A stretch of DNA of 64,000 nt, taken from positions 8,292,001 to 8,356,000 of the forward strand of contig OX467088.1 of the NCBI GenBank assembly GCA_950106755.1, given 5' to 3'. Each line of letters begins with the position of its first letter. Position 1 is the first letter of the stretch. Below are positions 1 through 12,559 of the stretch, piece after piece. The stretch is from Climacium dendroides (taxonomy: Eukaryota > Streptophyta > Bryopsida > Hypnales > Climaciaceae). The translations under genes and the position numbers were made by a program. The notes beneath the pieces were generated by a model that had not been told where the DNA came from, did not search any database, and worked only from the letters and a program-made list of their open reading frames with translations.

Positions 1-2895
1 TGAAGACCCCATGACACCAAAACGCCATTCCCGTATGCAATGACCAGCCTGTGCAAGACATGCAAGCGCATGCATTGAGTGCGGATTATAAAAGTTTACT
101 ACCAAATCTGGCACCCTAGATCTGCAGAACTTACAACAATGTTTCACTCGAATTAATACGGCTGCAAGAACTTTTAGACAACATCAAAAAGAGACTATTC
201 TTCAGGATTATGGCGAGGTCTCCATATGCTTAGAGTGACCACACAAGTCTTCTACATGGGATTTAGGGTAGCCTCCGTACGATCATTGTCACCACATGGA
301 GTCCTACCTTTGAATCATGGAGAAAATTCTTTATGATGTTGTCTAAAAGTTCCTGAACCAGTCAAATTCTACCCAAAAAAACGTTTTAAATCACGTTGAA
401 GCAATTCAGTCCAACACTGCATACAGTTGACCAACCATGACAGTCATACCTGCTGAAGTCCGCATTCACTTGCGGAAGAATACCAACGACTGACGGTGCA
501 GTGCTACTTCCAGGCCTTACTATCCCACCTGAAAATGCATAGAAAGCAAAATTTGTTACAGATCAGGGTTCCAATACATAGTCATGGTCATAGCTTACAT
601 GTACATTACAACGGAACGACCACAACAATTAACAAACTAGAAGTGAATCGAAAATGCACCTAGAGTAACATGTGCAGGAATGCAGTAAGGCAACTTCGTT
701 ATTTCATTCGAGCTTTCCACATATTGTAGTACAGAAACTGTTCCAGTTTCATCTCCAAGATACCTGCACATGTTCCAAACCTCACATTACGAACCCCTGA
801 AGATATTTGATAAAAAGATGCAACTAACACTATCCTGGTAACAACAAAGTGCAACTTATAGGAAAAGAACGAAACAAGCATGCATACTTGGCTCCGTTGG
901 TAAAGTACATCACTCATCCCCCAAGTTCCCAAACTAAAAATACCAAGTCCACTTTGGAAACTAACAGACAATTACAGCAACTTTGGAAACACACTTCTCA
1001 AACGTAGAACATTTCTCTCCTTTGTATGGAACATTTTGTTGCTTTCCTTGAGGATTTCTGTATGATATGGACTATAAATATGGAAGGAGACACTTCTGGC
1101 CATTTGGTCACCTACGGGTTAACAACTGAAAGCCACATAATTGGCCGACTCTAAACCAACAATTCAAATTTGATGAATCTTTAAATACCGAGAGATCACC
1201 AGGAATAAAAAGAGACGCTTACATGTAATTTGTTCCTCGCAAGACAGCGATGGCAGTAATATCATGTTCCCACTTTATTGAACACGCCAGCTCTAGCTTT
1301 CCCAGATTCCATACCTAACACAAATTGCAGTATTAGGTCTAATAACATCTGAAAATTTATTCCAACATCTATACCGTGGGTAGAATAAGATGAGATTTCT
1401 CAAGAGGTTTCTTAAACAAGGAAAGATTTGTCACAATAATATCTGACTTGGTTCCAAAAAACAACCGAATCAATAGACCAAACAGTTCTTACCTCAATAT
1501 CATTTTGCGTGGTGACATTTATTAATCGTCCTCCATGATTCAAAAACTGCAGCAACAGCAAAATCAGAGATTTTCAGATTCGAGCAAAATCAAAATCAGA
1601 GACCTTGATGAGTTTGATCTTCATAAGGACTATGCAGGGTGTTCATATTCAAAACGCTTTCGCACCTCAAGATACTTACAGGGTGCTCGAAGTGGAGACT
1701 GTAGTAGCGCTTCAATGCCAGGTGCACCAAAGAGCTTAATCCGTCCATCCCTATTTCCCAACATCCACACAAAAAAGACAACATCAGCAACCTTAAACCT
1801 CGCAATGCTGAACGCGATACAACACACATGAACAACCAGTTGAATTCTTCGGCAGATGCTTGCAGATATACAATCAAACTCTCAAAAGTCAAGTCTGAAT
1901 TGAAAAAGTCTTCATCCGAACTACAACATATGTCAAAAAAGTGACACAGGTCGTCAGAAAACTATGCACGTTGTGAACTTGAATACCCGCCGGCAATGCA
2001 AAACTTACAGGGAGCAATTATTTGCACAAAACAGTAGTCGCAAACATTTTTCTTACCTCGCCACCTAACATAAGAAAGTCAGGCTTCACTTTAAGAAAAT
2101 TCAGACCTGGTAAAGAGGAACATGTCAAAAGTCCAGAATTTTCAGATATGATAGAGAAGATTGACGTACAAAGAAGCCACCGCGAGCACACGTTGCGTAG
2201 ATTCAAAAGCAAGAATTGAGGCAGATGCCGGAACTCCTTGATGTCCCACGACCCGCGGGTGTAGCTTCTCGGATGTTAATCCTCCCGCTACAATCGGAAC
2301 CTGGTTACTCTGTTCCGAGACCAGAAAAAAAAAAAACTCAGAAAACCTCAAAAACCCTAACCCATGAATCGACTGAAAATGACCAATCACACTCAACAAC
2401 CAGACGCATTCTCTCATCCTCCACTCCTAAAAATCCTAAACCATAAATCGACTTCAAAATTACCAATAATACTCCCAATCAAGTCGAATTTCATCATCCT
2501 AATTTCCTCACACGATAATTCCAAAATCTGGCACAATGATCACAAGCTTCCAACAAAAATTCACAACAACATCCCATCGACAAGGGAGCTCCAAATCTAC
2601 CCGAAATTTGAACCCGCGAAATCCGCGTCTCTAGCAATCCAAACATCGGGAGCTCAAACACGCAACAAAGCTTCAAATCGCACATCCAGCGTCCAGAAAT
2701 TCAAAGACCTACCTCCCGATCGTTGACATTGGCCGTAGCTCCTTCTTCCTGAGCTCCCGCCGGCACCAAATCGGCGCCGAGGCCCGGACCGTCTGGGATT
2801 GCCCGGGGACTGGGCTCGGGTGTGGATGCATTGCGGTGGCCTTTGCCCTTGTTGCCCTCGGATGTGGACCCCCTGGAGAAGATCCTAGTGAACAT
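1..2895 (-). CDS. Tomosyn / Lgl-type WD40 protein, 5' part (cut by window edge)
   Basis: This is a partial gene on the minus strand. Eight exons join in consistent phase: 2895-2713, 2309-2170, 1750-1666, 1546-1493, 1314-1223, 763-660, 528-450 and 48-1 (continuing beyond the window). They give about 261 residues from MFTRIFSR. The peptide carries WD40 signatures of the plant tomosyn / lethal giant larvae family: HPRVVGHQGVPASASILAFE, then LAVASLDGRIKLFG, INVTTQNDIEVWNL, YLGDETGTVSVLQY, VVGILPQ and LVIAYGNGVLVSWGL. In this family the N-terminal beta-propellers precede a C-terminal R-SNARE-like coil that regulates exocytic SNARE assembly; that end lies outside the window. All donors are GT (weakest GTGCGA after exon 3) and all acceptors AG. 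Exon 1 encodes a Gly/Pro/Ala-rich low-complexity leader of about 60 residues. The family call rests on remembered similarity to Arabidopsis At4g35560/At5g05570-type proteins; I could not align it. Confidence 0.85.
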
Positions 2896-3180
2896 GGCGA
2901 GGCTCGATCGGTCTCAAAGGAAGCCAGTGTTTTGACGAATAGAAGGAGAAATTCTACACGGAAGAGAGCGAGAACTTGGAGAAGAAGTCGGTGAACATCG
3001 TCCTGGAGATTAAGGAAACCAAAACTACTCGGTTGTGATATTGCAAAGGAGACGGCGACGGCGATGGCGATGGAAAACAGTCAAGGGAGGTTGAGGTTGA
3101 GCTCTTCTTCCTCGCAGACTAACGTGACGAAGAGTAACGGAGGAGCTGCTGCTGCCGGATCAGTAAGTTAAAGGTAGAGA
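2896..3180 (-). promoter_or_regulatory. Probable 5' leader and promoter of the tomosyn-like gene
   Basis: This GC-richer stretch sits directly upstream of the MFTRIF start codon on the minus strand, where the neighbouring spacer is strongly AT-rich. It contains a short GGCGAC/GGCGAT microsatellite near 3050-3075 (plus-strand reading). I see no clear TATA box and no transcription start can be placed. The call is by position and composition only. Confidence 0.4.
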
Positions 3181-6100
3181 CACCTAAAAGCAACACTTCT
3201 TACTGGTCCTACTACCGGTATCTCAAAGGTCAAAATGATAAAAAATAAAAATAAAAATTGATGAGATTAAGGTGAAAACTTTCGAAACCATCCGTAAAAC
3301 AATTCAGCATTGTTGAAAATATTTTTGTGTATAGGAAAAAAAAAAATTTTGTAGTATTAGCAATTGGAAATAATTGGAAATGAATTTTCAATAAAAATAA
3401 AAACTTTTGGATAAGGCATTTAATTACTATGAATTTTGAAAGTAGAACTCGCTAGGTCTCTACGACCATTACATACATAGCCTGGTCCTAATACTAAAAT
3501 TTAATAATCAATAGTCCACCAATAGCATTTAAATTTAGGAATGATATAATCCTTGAACAACACTATAGACGTTTATTGTCCAATGGATGACAAATAATCC
3601 TTCTATGTAAGATAGAAATGTACATGTTCATCCTTGGAATTTTCCTACAAGAAAATTCACTTTTTCTATTGATTTCTTTCCAAATCAATAGATTACTCTA
3701 CGCTCGTGTCAACTTTGTTAAAAAATAAATCAAAATATAAATAAATAGGGTATGAAATGAAATTTTCAGAAATTATAACATGTTGTATATGAACGTTGTA
3801 GAAAATATTAATGAAAATAATATGAAATCTGAAAAAATAAATTGTAGAAAATACTATAGTTAAAGTTGAATAAAGCCACCTCAAAGGAAGCCCCACTTGT
3901 GGTCCCACAAAATTTAAGAAAAATTAAACTAGTGGCAGTGTAGTATAGTTAAGCTATAGTGCATGAATAATTCAAAATAAAGTCAAACGAAAATTTATAA
4001 ATTCTAAAAGTAGATAACAAAGTGGATATTCAACCAAAATAAAAACTTTTCGTATGGGGTCTTACAAACCTGACCCCAACGTACAGTATTGTCCAAATCA
4101 ATCTGACCAAATCAACAAAAAAAGTGAATTTTCTAGTAGTGCTTTGTGTAAAAAGGGAAGGGTCTTCCACAATAGTTTGACCTCCAATGAGTGCTCTTGG
4201 TTTCTTTTAAGCAAATGAATTACATTGTATCAAAAAGAATGATTTTCACAACAACCAATCTGGCCTTTAAGCATTAATGGCACTTGGGGGGACACTTTCG
4301 ATGTAAGTCTACATACTTGTCAAGAATGGGTATGGAGACATTTTTATTAGCAAACTCAACATAAATGCAACTCAAGGGGGGTCATGATTTTTCAACATTC
4401 TAGTAATATTCTTATAAATTTTCAAAGTTGAGAATATAGAATAGCATAACAATAGACCTTGAGTGAATATCTTTGAAGCACAAAATGTCTAAACTTTCAT
4501 TGGTTGCTTCAAAAAACTCCTTGCCTCTTATTGGTTGCTTCCAAAAAGTTGTAATGGTTACTTTTGAATCTTAGAAGTGTGCATTCAAGTTCAATTTCAA
4601 GATGTAAGAGAACAGAAAATGTTTCTATCTTACTTGCCCCATCTTTCCTGTTCCATCTATTCTTTTCATCTTTGTTTGTTTTGTTATTGGAAAGTGCAAT
4701 TAACTTGTAAAATTCCTTTGGCATTCTGATCCTACAAAACACAAAAAGATCACTTTTTTGTCAACATTTTTTAAGGAAACAAAATAAAACTGTAACAATT
4801 GTAATTGTCAAATTTTATTCTCAACTTCATGTAGAACATAGAAAAAAAATTCAAACTCACTATTTGTAAGATCTATAAGCTCAAAGTAGAAACTTTAGTT
4901 TCTTTTCATTATATATTTTTGGAAGTATTTCAACTTTAGAATTTAATGAAAACATCATCATAGAGACCAAGGATATAGAGACTATTGACATTGTAATATT
5001 GCAACTATGACAATGATAGAAAATGGACAACAGAGATTGTGGATCATAATCTCTTCTTTGTCACCTCATAGACTAATTTGTTGCCAAATTACAATGTGCC
5101 CGCTTTCCTTGTTCCATCAATTTTTCTCCTCTTTGTTGTTTTGTTGTTGGGATTCTTTGAGTGATATTTTATTCAAAAGTCGTGTCAAAAGTAATACAAT
5201 TTTTTAATGAAATCTTAGATTATATATAATCCTATTTTCAATGAATGAAATCGCTTAATTGCTACAAATTCCTAAAGCCATATTGCTCTTTTGGGGATGA
5301 ACGTATACACTTTGGGATGAACAAATGCATTTTCATCCACATTTTGCATATTTTTATATTTTCATTAATTATGCTTATAGAAGTTAATTAATTACTTAAT
5401 TACTCTAATGAAAATTGGTTTGTGCATTGCCTAAAATAAATTATAAAAACACACTTGATTTAGACAAATAAAGTATACATACCTAATTGTATTCAAATAA
5501 GCAATTGAGCATTGTTTCCATCATTGAATTGCCTTTTGTATTGTTGGATCTTGTTAATATTTATAAAAAATACTCTAAATTTTTTTTATACATTTTAAAA
5601 ATATCATATGAATAAAATTTTGAATTTTCAAACTATTGAAAATTTATGTATTCAAAAGTGACCACAAGATCCCAAGATTTAGCTAGATTGTTTATTTTAG
5701 GCAAGAATATATAGGAGTTGGTTTTAGAAAATGGGATTGTATTACATGCAATTATCTTAAGTACCAATATTGTGTCAATTTAGATAAGGGTCTTCAAAAT
5801 TTTATTAATAATTGAAATTGGTAGGTACAAGTATCATAAGATTTTAAATTTTTTTCTACACTCTTAAGTATATATTTGGTGTGTAAGGATGTTGTAGAGA
5901 TATTTTTATACAGATTTAGATTTTGAGATGTTTTTTTAGATAAATGCACAATTATGGTATCATTATTATATTATTTTATTCAACTTAAAGAAAACAATAT
6001 AAGTATAAGTAAGAAATATACTTCATCAAACCTCCATGCTACCCTTCCTATACGATACATGCACCCTATAAATTAATTGCAAAATTTGTCATTACTAATA

Positions 6101-7955
6101 TGTGCACAACATCTCTTGACAATCAATTATTATCAAAGTTCATATGGTATATAATAAACTTATCAATTTTTTTCTTCTAAATAATGCTATTGATTATATA
6201 AATTTAAAAAAAAATTACCTTTCCAAGTATTAGATATATGTACTTGTATAAAAAAACATATACATTGAAATCTAACATACCTATATAACATTTATATGTA
6301 TACATATTTAAAATCAACATATACCAATCAATAGTATTTATTTAGGTACATACTCCTAATGAAATTGCTATTGGGATTCAATACAAGTCTATATTTTTTT
6401 AAACCTAAGAACATCTCCACCACAAGTTCAAAACTTCATTACATTAAGGAGACAATTCATTTGTTTAAAAAGTAGATCACTTGTTTATGCTACCTTTCCA
6501 ACTCACAATGTTAGCTTTTAGCCAATCATGAGTCTCCTAATGTGCAACAACAAAAGAAACTTCCATCATTTAATATGCCAATAGAGTAATTATTGGTCAA
6601 TTTAATTCTAGTAGTGCACCCCACATTAGCAACACTACCTCACACTAATTCACAAATTATGTGAATTTGTGAGGCATACTAATATCAAAGGTCACAATAT
6701 TTTAGATTTAATCTATATGATGTGGTTTACACTACTACCAAAATTAACTATCTCAAATTCGCCTTTCAACTTTCATTCAACTTTCATTTACATTCACTCA
6801 ACTTTCATCTTCTTTCATCGACATTGATTCAAGTTTCAATATTCATTTAAATGTTTATGTTGATTAGACAACGAGGTAATTGCAAGAAAGATTTGTCCTT
6901 TTTTTTCGGCACACCTTCAATACAAAAGTTAATTTCAAATATAACCTTGAGTATAATGATCCAATGTAGTTGAATACCATGGTGAAGGTGGACATAACTA
7001 TTTTTAGCCAATTTCATTTAAAATTTTGGTTATCTAAATTAATTTGATTGAAAATAATTATTTTGGAAAATATGTCACTTGAACTCAATGTCATAACTAG
7101 ATAAACTACTTATGATCAATTATGCTCACAACTTCTTCTTTTTGTCCATCTTAATTATTAACCTTTAAAGGATCTTTCCAATCCCTTAGGTATTCCTTCA
7201 TTAGAATAATCAGAATTGTAGATGCAATAATCACTAATGGTATCTTGCTTGGATAGACTTGTTGTATTTGCACTCACACAAGGATCACATATGTTGCATT
7301 GGTGCAATACAATTCAAATTTCTTGATTTCTTAAGGGATATTGTTTGATCAAGAAGTTGGATCTTGTGAAACTTGAAAACATTGCCAATGTAAAAAGGGT
7401 AGTAACACCTATAAGTGTCGTTGTACCCATAACCACTACCTCTAAAATCTTAGAAAATCTTAGGAAGTAAGAAGTTGTGATTACAAGGATGTACTACATT
7501 TGAATATCATATCCTAGTATTGGTATTAGGTGCATTTGTAATTGGCTCTTGAAAAATTCACAACTTATATTCACAATGTCCAAAAAATACATCTGAAAGT
7601 GCATTGGAATTCTTCTTGTCTTGCTAGTAGGGTCTAATAATTTGTTGGATGATTACTAATAGACATCATGTCCAAAACCTTTAAACTGACGGTTATACAT
7701 GTTGCTACCTTGCATGAATGAAAAATCCCCTTATTTCCTTACCTTCCTAGATTAATTGTTCTTGTTTTTTTTGTTGCTAATTTATTCGATTGCTCATGTC
7801 CGTGTCCTAAAATGTTCATGCAAGGTTCTCTAGGTTCCCCTACTAGGAACAAATCATCATTTTTAAGGATTAAGATTATTAGGAATGCTTTCACTACTAA
7901 AATGCCGCTTGACTATTTCCCACAGCCAATTTTCTTTGTTAGTTCCCTAAGCTTA
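3181..7955. other. AT-rich intergenic spacer, no gene seen
   Basis: All frames are broken by frequent stops, and no exon-like peptide or RNA gene was recognised. The stretch at about 3540-4270 belongs to a dispersed repeat also present near 47.3 and 61.4 kb (see the dispersed repeat entry). The stretch at about 5490-5760 resembles 32.95-33.23 kb: both contain GCAATTGAGCATTGTT, then TATGAATAAA, then TTTTAGGCAA in the same order. Confidence 0.6.
3540..4275 (+). repeat. Dispersed AT-rich repeat, copy 1 (others near 32.1, 47.3, 61.4 and 62.0 kb)
   Basis: Phrases recur in the same order in several places: GGATGACAAA..AATCCTTCTATGTA, then ..TTCATCCTT..AATTTT, then a block like AGTTTGACCTCCAATGAGTG, then AAGCAAATGAATTACAT and AATGATTTTCACAACAACCAA. 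Matching blocks occur at 46930-47460 (plus), 61290-61440 plus 61980-62090 (plus) and, reverse-complemented, around 32085-32200. No coding potential is visible. The ends are not defined, so I cannot say whether it is an LTR, a SINE or a decayed DNA element. Confidence 0.55.
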
Positions 7956-8077
7956 AGGTATGTTCACACTTGTTGTTAGAGGTGTTATGTGGAATGTGAA
8001 TCTAGTCCAAAAGTAGGTCTAAATTTGTCCCTAAGATCCTCATAACAACACTTTTAACAACAATTGCGAACATATCT
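7956..8077 (+). mobile_element. Small MITE, family A, copy 1
   Basis: The element has imperfect terminal inverted repeats: the left end reads AGGTATGTTCACACTTGTTG and the right end is its complement with a few changes (..CAATTGCGAACATATCT). Total length is about 122 bp. TA precedes the left end; the right-hand TA appears mutated to TT. The interior, GAATCTAGTCCAAAAGTAGG and onward, is the reverse complement of the second copy at 13526-13648. There is no coding capacity, so it would depend on a transposase supplied elsewhere. Confidence 0.75.
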
Positions 8078-8284
8078 TTTGGCAATATTCAACCTCTTGA
8101 TTTGCCAAATTTTTAGCCAGATGCAAAGACATTGCAATGCCATCTACTTTCCATGACCAAGTTCCATTTGCTCTCAAGACTCAAGACTTTTTCAAGGGTC
8201 AGATTGGTGACCGTGACAATGAAAGTGTGGCAAAGGAAATAACAAAAGCATGGCTTTATAATGATTATTCTATACATACTATAA

Positions 8285-8662
8285 GGGTAGTCACACCTTC
8301 ACTTGGCACTTGAAGAATGGAAAATGAGAAGTTGGTGAGGGTTTGGAGGAGCCAATGGGAAGCCGCGGAGGGTGAAGAAGGTGTGACACCCCTAAAAGAT
8401 GTGTTTAGGGTGGAGAATGAATAATTGCAATGACGAAGGGAAAAATGCCAATTGAAAAAGGAGAGCATAAAAGAATAAACTTAAGTACATATATCTTCCG
8501 CACTTCCAATCTTCACCTCTGGAGGTGAAGAGTGGGAGTGCGGAAGATATATGTACTTAAGTATATTCTACTGCGAAAGGACAACATCAACCGAACCCCA
8601 ACGTGCCACGTCTGTGTTTTCCATTTTTCAACTCAAGTGTGAAGAAGGTGTGACTACCCCTT
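8285..8662. repeat. Foldback element with outer inverted repeats around a long hairpin
   Basis: The outer arms start AGGGTAGTCACACCTTC (8285 onward) and end with the complement GAAGGTGTGACTACCCC (to about 8662). The similarity continues inward through CACTTGA..AATGGAAAA. A third copy of the motif, GAAGAAGGTGTGACACCCC, lies near 8374. The structure resembles a foldback MITE that has captured or generated an internal palindrome. The ends do not show an obvious target-site duplication. Confidence 0.6.
8472..8569. repeat. Near-perfect 48-bp-arm hairpin
   Basis: The arms at 8472-8519 and 8522-8569 pair with three mismatches and a 2-base loop. The left arm includes ACTTAAGTACATATATCTTC and the loop is flanked by CACCTC/GAGGTG. 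If transcribed this would form a long hairpin RNA of the kind that can yield small RNAs. It may equally be just the core of the surrounding foldback element. Confidence 0.85.
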
Positions 8663-9460
8663 CTGAGAAGTTCAAAATGACGACTTGAATACTTCAAACC
8701 AGGGCTTTTTTTTGGGCCTCTTGGTGCCAGTTTGCACAGGAGATCGAATTGACAGTTCAAAAAAGTTGGATGAAAAAGGGCTTCTGTTGCCATGTCGGCG
8801 GCTGACATTGAGATGCTGGAGCCAGTTGGCGGCTGTCAAAAGTGAGGCCTCATGTCCGTGTCGCCACCCCACCAAAGTTATAGCCCTTGACTACATGCCA
8901 TAATCGCCCACTCCTCAAATGCTAAACTCCCTGCGCTTGTCCTGGAAGAGATCTCTTCGCCATTGTACCTCCTTTGCACAAGAATTAATCGCCACTTCTT
9001 GTTGCAGTCGATTGTATTTGGTCACCACTTGGTGTGCTGGAAGTTGTGTTAAGTTTGCCAAATAGTGGCGAGAGCATATTTTAGTTTTCGCCTTGAAACC
9101 TCAGGGAATGGAGGCCAATTCTGGAGCGAAGCCTTCACGCTAGCATTCAAGGAACAGGAGAATTGCATGCGCACTTGCTTAGGGAGTTTCTCTTCCTCTT
9201 CGTGACCTTCATCATGTTTTGGGTCTGTAGATAATTGCCATGACATTTGTAATGTGGAGGCAAGCAGCTTTGATGACCACAATGGAGAAGTTTGTCACTT
9301 TATACAATTGTGAATTCCTTCGTTGTTGCATGCTTATGTCTTCCTCAAGAGAGATTTCTATGTATTTGAAGAGCGTAGTTGTTGTCTCTAGCCTTGTCGT
9401 GTTCAATTACCGGTTTAGCTTGGGTTTGTCTTTGCGGTCTTATATTGCTTTCTGTAGACA
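8663..9460. other. Intergenic, flank of the transposase remnant
   Basis: Moderately GC-richer than the spacer to the left. It probably includes the 5' part of the hAT-like element, but I find no terminal inverted repeat here and no convincing peptide. Confidence 0.4.
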
Positions 9461-12400
9461 ATGGGGTCAGCTGATGAGGGTTTTACAGATGATGTTGTCG
9501 GGAAGGCGGTGAGGGATGCCAATCTTGCAAAGGATGCGAAGAAGAAGGTGCAGCAGGTTGCTTTTGAGGCATTGAAGTTGGCCCAGAAAGAGATGAAGCG
9601 GAAAGCCAAAATGATCGACCTGCGGAAGGCGAAATCAACAAAGAAAACTATGCGGAGTTACTTTTAATCCAATAGAGGTGTCGGAGGGGGACAACCATTA
9701 GCTTTTGTTTTCGATGGATCTCTTCTGAATGTGCCTGGAGCGGAGCCAAATTTTGCTGCAGAATACCCTAGTGCGGAGTCCAATGGCCACATAAGGTCTG
9801 GGAAGGAAAACTCATCTTTGACTTCAGGTAACACGAGAGTCTTAAGTTGTAAATCTCCACTCATTGTTGTGTTGTCTAACTCTGATCCAATTGATACAAA
9901 GGACTTGGTAGAGGTTCCGGATGAGTTGCAGAAGTTTAACTGTGATTCAGACTTCGAGTCTCCTCCTGTGAAAGGTGCCTCAAAATGGACGAAACCGCAA
10001 GCGAAGCGATCTGTGGCGTAGGGAATATATGATCGTCATCGGAAATTTCAAACAGTCTGGGCTGCCAAGCTTCCATGGGCAGAAGGCATTATAGCAAATG
10101 ATGGAATTCTCCACATGGTGCGCTGCAAGGTCTGCACTACTTTGGAGAGGAAGCCGTGTATCATGGCTCTAAATTCAGATACCCTCCTCAACCATGATGG
10201 TAAGAGGGTTGCCAAAAAAGACATGTCAAAACTCAACGTCAAAGTTGGAGAGCAGTACATTGCCATGGAGTGTAGGCACCAAAAAAACCTTCGCTTGTAT
10301 ACAGCGCGTCCTCCTCCAACTGTACTTCAACAATTGAACAACTACACATCTTTGGAGGTGCAGAAAAAGGGTCCAATTTGCTACTCTCTTCCAGTTGTTG
10401 AATGAGGGTCGTCCCATAGTTGAGTATGAGTTATGAGTCCATTTGTACAAGTTCCTAAATGTTCTTGATCTCCCATCTGCACATTGGTGCGACAATTCAG
10501 GGTGGCTCATGGCCGGATTCATGTACAACCAGGTTGTCTTAGAGATGAAGAAGTTGATAGCAGTAGCTCGTTATATTGTCGTTACTGTAGATGAAGTGAC
10601 TATTGTTGACAACATCAGTTATTTGTCAATGTATGCCTATGTTGTTCATGATTGGGTTTAAGTCCCATTGCTCATATGATTAGAACGTGTAGATTGTACA
10701 CCAAATGCAGAAAATCTCACGAGGTTGATCGTAGATGCTATCAGTACTAGTGGAGGTCTGGATTCAGAAAACATCGCATGGAAGCTTCTGAGTTTCGGTG
10801 TAGATGGAGCATCGGCATTGCAGGGGACCAGGGCTAGGGTTACCATGTAGGTCACAGAAAAAAATGTTTCATTCATGATCGGAGTTCATTGTATTGCGCA
10901 TTGTTCTAACTTGGCTTTCAAGGCCCTCTCCAACTTGGAAATTTTCATGGACATAGAGAAACTACTGACTGTGACTCATGCATATTTTTGCAAGAGCCCT
11001 AAAAGATTTGCAGAGTTCAAGCAACTAGCTGAGTTGACCAAAACTAATGGCTTGAAGATGTTGTGCAACGTGCAAACGCGTTGGATGAGTCTCATAGAGC
11101 CCCTACGAAGACTTCTTTCAGAATATCGTACACTCATCTATAAGATGACTACGGATTTGGAAGAGAACGTCATTCACAATTGTGTTTGTGATATGCTTTA
11201 TTTGATCATGTTTTATTTTTTCCTATCAAGGTATTTGTATGTTTGCTCTTTGTAGTTTGCAATTTAGTTTTGAGGTTGATGGTGTACTATACATTGTCAA
11301 CAGTCAATCACAACGAGTGTTCTACAAGTCCTAGTTTGCTTCATCTAATCGTGCTCTTATGCTCTTCAGGCTTGCCTAGTACTTCTATTGGATCCATACC
11401 CACTACTCGGTATGTGTGCACTGTTGCCTTTATTAGAGGCTATTGACACACTTGTCGACTTCGCACAAAAGAGAGACGTCTACATATGTGATTTCATAGC
11501 AGTAGTGTAGATCTGCTAGGGATCCCTCTACCGCATGTATGAAAATGAGGCCACATGTTATAGCACAAACAAATTCTAGAGCTTCAACAACCTTCTAGAT
11601 TGCAGCCACTGCTATTCTCTCATTCATGTGTCATGGCGAGCAGATCCACGTTGAATACAAGAGAAGGGTAGTGGATCGTGAGCTTTGAGCAACTTTGCTA
11701 ATGACTGTAAAAAATGAATGCACTAGAGCTTTGAGCAACTTTGCTAATGGCTGTAAAAAATGCATGCACTAGTAAATATTGGCTGAATCCTATGTTATTT
11801 TTTGTATGGTTGTGTGAATGCTTGCTTAGAAATCTAATGCCTATTGTACATAATTGCAGTTGTGATGTTGAAGGTCATAAATTCAGTTGGAGCTTGAAGT
11901 TGTAGATGACGTTGGACCTTATTGACGTTGTTTTTGGTGGTTCCTTCAAGTGCAGCAAAGACACTCATCTAAGAGTTGCACGATAGGTTTCCCGAGCACC
12001 ACGTCATGAATGCGTTTGGTATGTTGTATCCACAATTTGGTGCCAAGGGAATGTGGACAACATATTCAATAATCACCTTCGCATGCTGATGGATACTTAC
12101 GGCCATGGAAAGATCCTAGGAAAAGGTGACAAGAAGATATTGATCAAACCATTGATCGATCGGAATGCACTCATGTCTTAGTGGAGTCTTTTCAAAATGT
12201 GCATGAAGTCCAACTCCTGTGCTGTGATGCTTCCCCCTTACGATGTCAATCCTCTAACAAAAATCTAGTGTGTTCTTGACAGTAACAATAATTTGACACA
12301 AAACTTTGGGGAGTTCCTGAAGTTGGCTGAAATGGCAGTTGTTCATGTCATCGGCTCCGTGGAGGACGAACGTACATTTTCCAACGTAGGATTCTTGAAG

Positions 12401-12559
12401 TTAAAATTGTGCAACAACCTCGATGATTACATTCAAGTTGTTATTGGAATGTACTTCCAGTACATATTCACTTTAGAGAATTTTCCTTACCAAGCCGTTT
12501 TGATGATTGGTTTCAATCAAGAGGGTGAGGAAGATACATGTCAAGCATTTAGGATGTAG
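9461..12559 (+). pseudogene. Degraded hAT-like transposase
   Basis: A series of plus-strand fragments in different frames reads like one transposase broken by stops and frameshifts. In order: a Lys-rich leader (9461-9667); a linker ending in an in-frame stop at 10019-10021; a degenerate BED-like zinc finger block with VRCKVCT and a downstream His (about 10030-10210); the block SGWLMAGFMYNQVVLEMKK followed by VTVDEVTIVDN and AYVVHDW (10443-10661); the conserved hAT segment HCIAHCSNLAFKAL then NVQTRWMSLIEPLRRLL (10875-11140); FPEHHVMNAFGMLYPQF (about 11990-12045); and the hAT dimerisation motif SVEDERTFSNVGFLKLKLCN (about 12350-12420). At least two frameshifts and several stops show that it is inactive. 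A 46-bp tandem duplication lies inside it. Terminal repeats of the element itself were not found. Confidence 0.8.
11681..11772. repeat. 46-bp tandem duplication inside the transposase remnant
   Basis: AGCTTTGAGCAACTTTGCTA starts at 11681 and again at 11727. The two units differ at only a few positions (for example TGACTG versus TGGCTG). Confidence 0.9.

Noticed and set aside
1141..1200. Minus-strand GDLSVFK-like peptide just after tomosyn exon 5
   Set aside because: It resembles the expected next WD40 strand but has no usable acceptor. The real continuation (YLGDETGTVSVLQY) is found in phase at 763-660.
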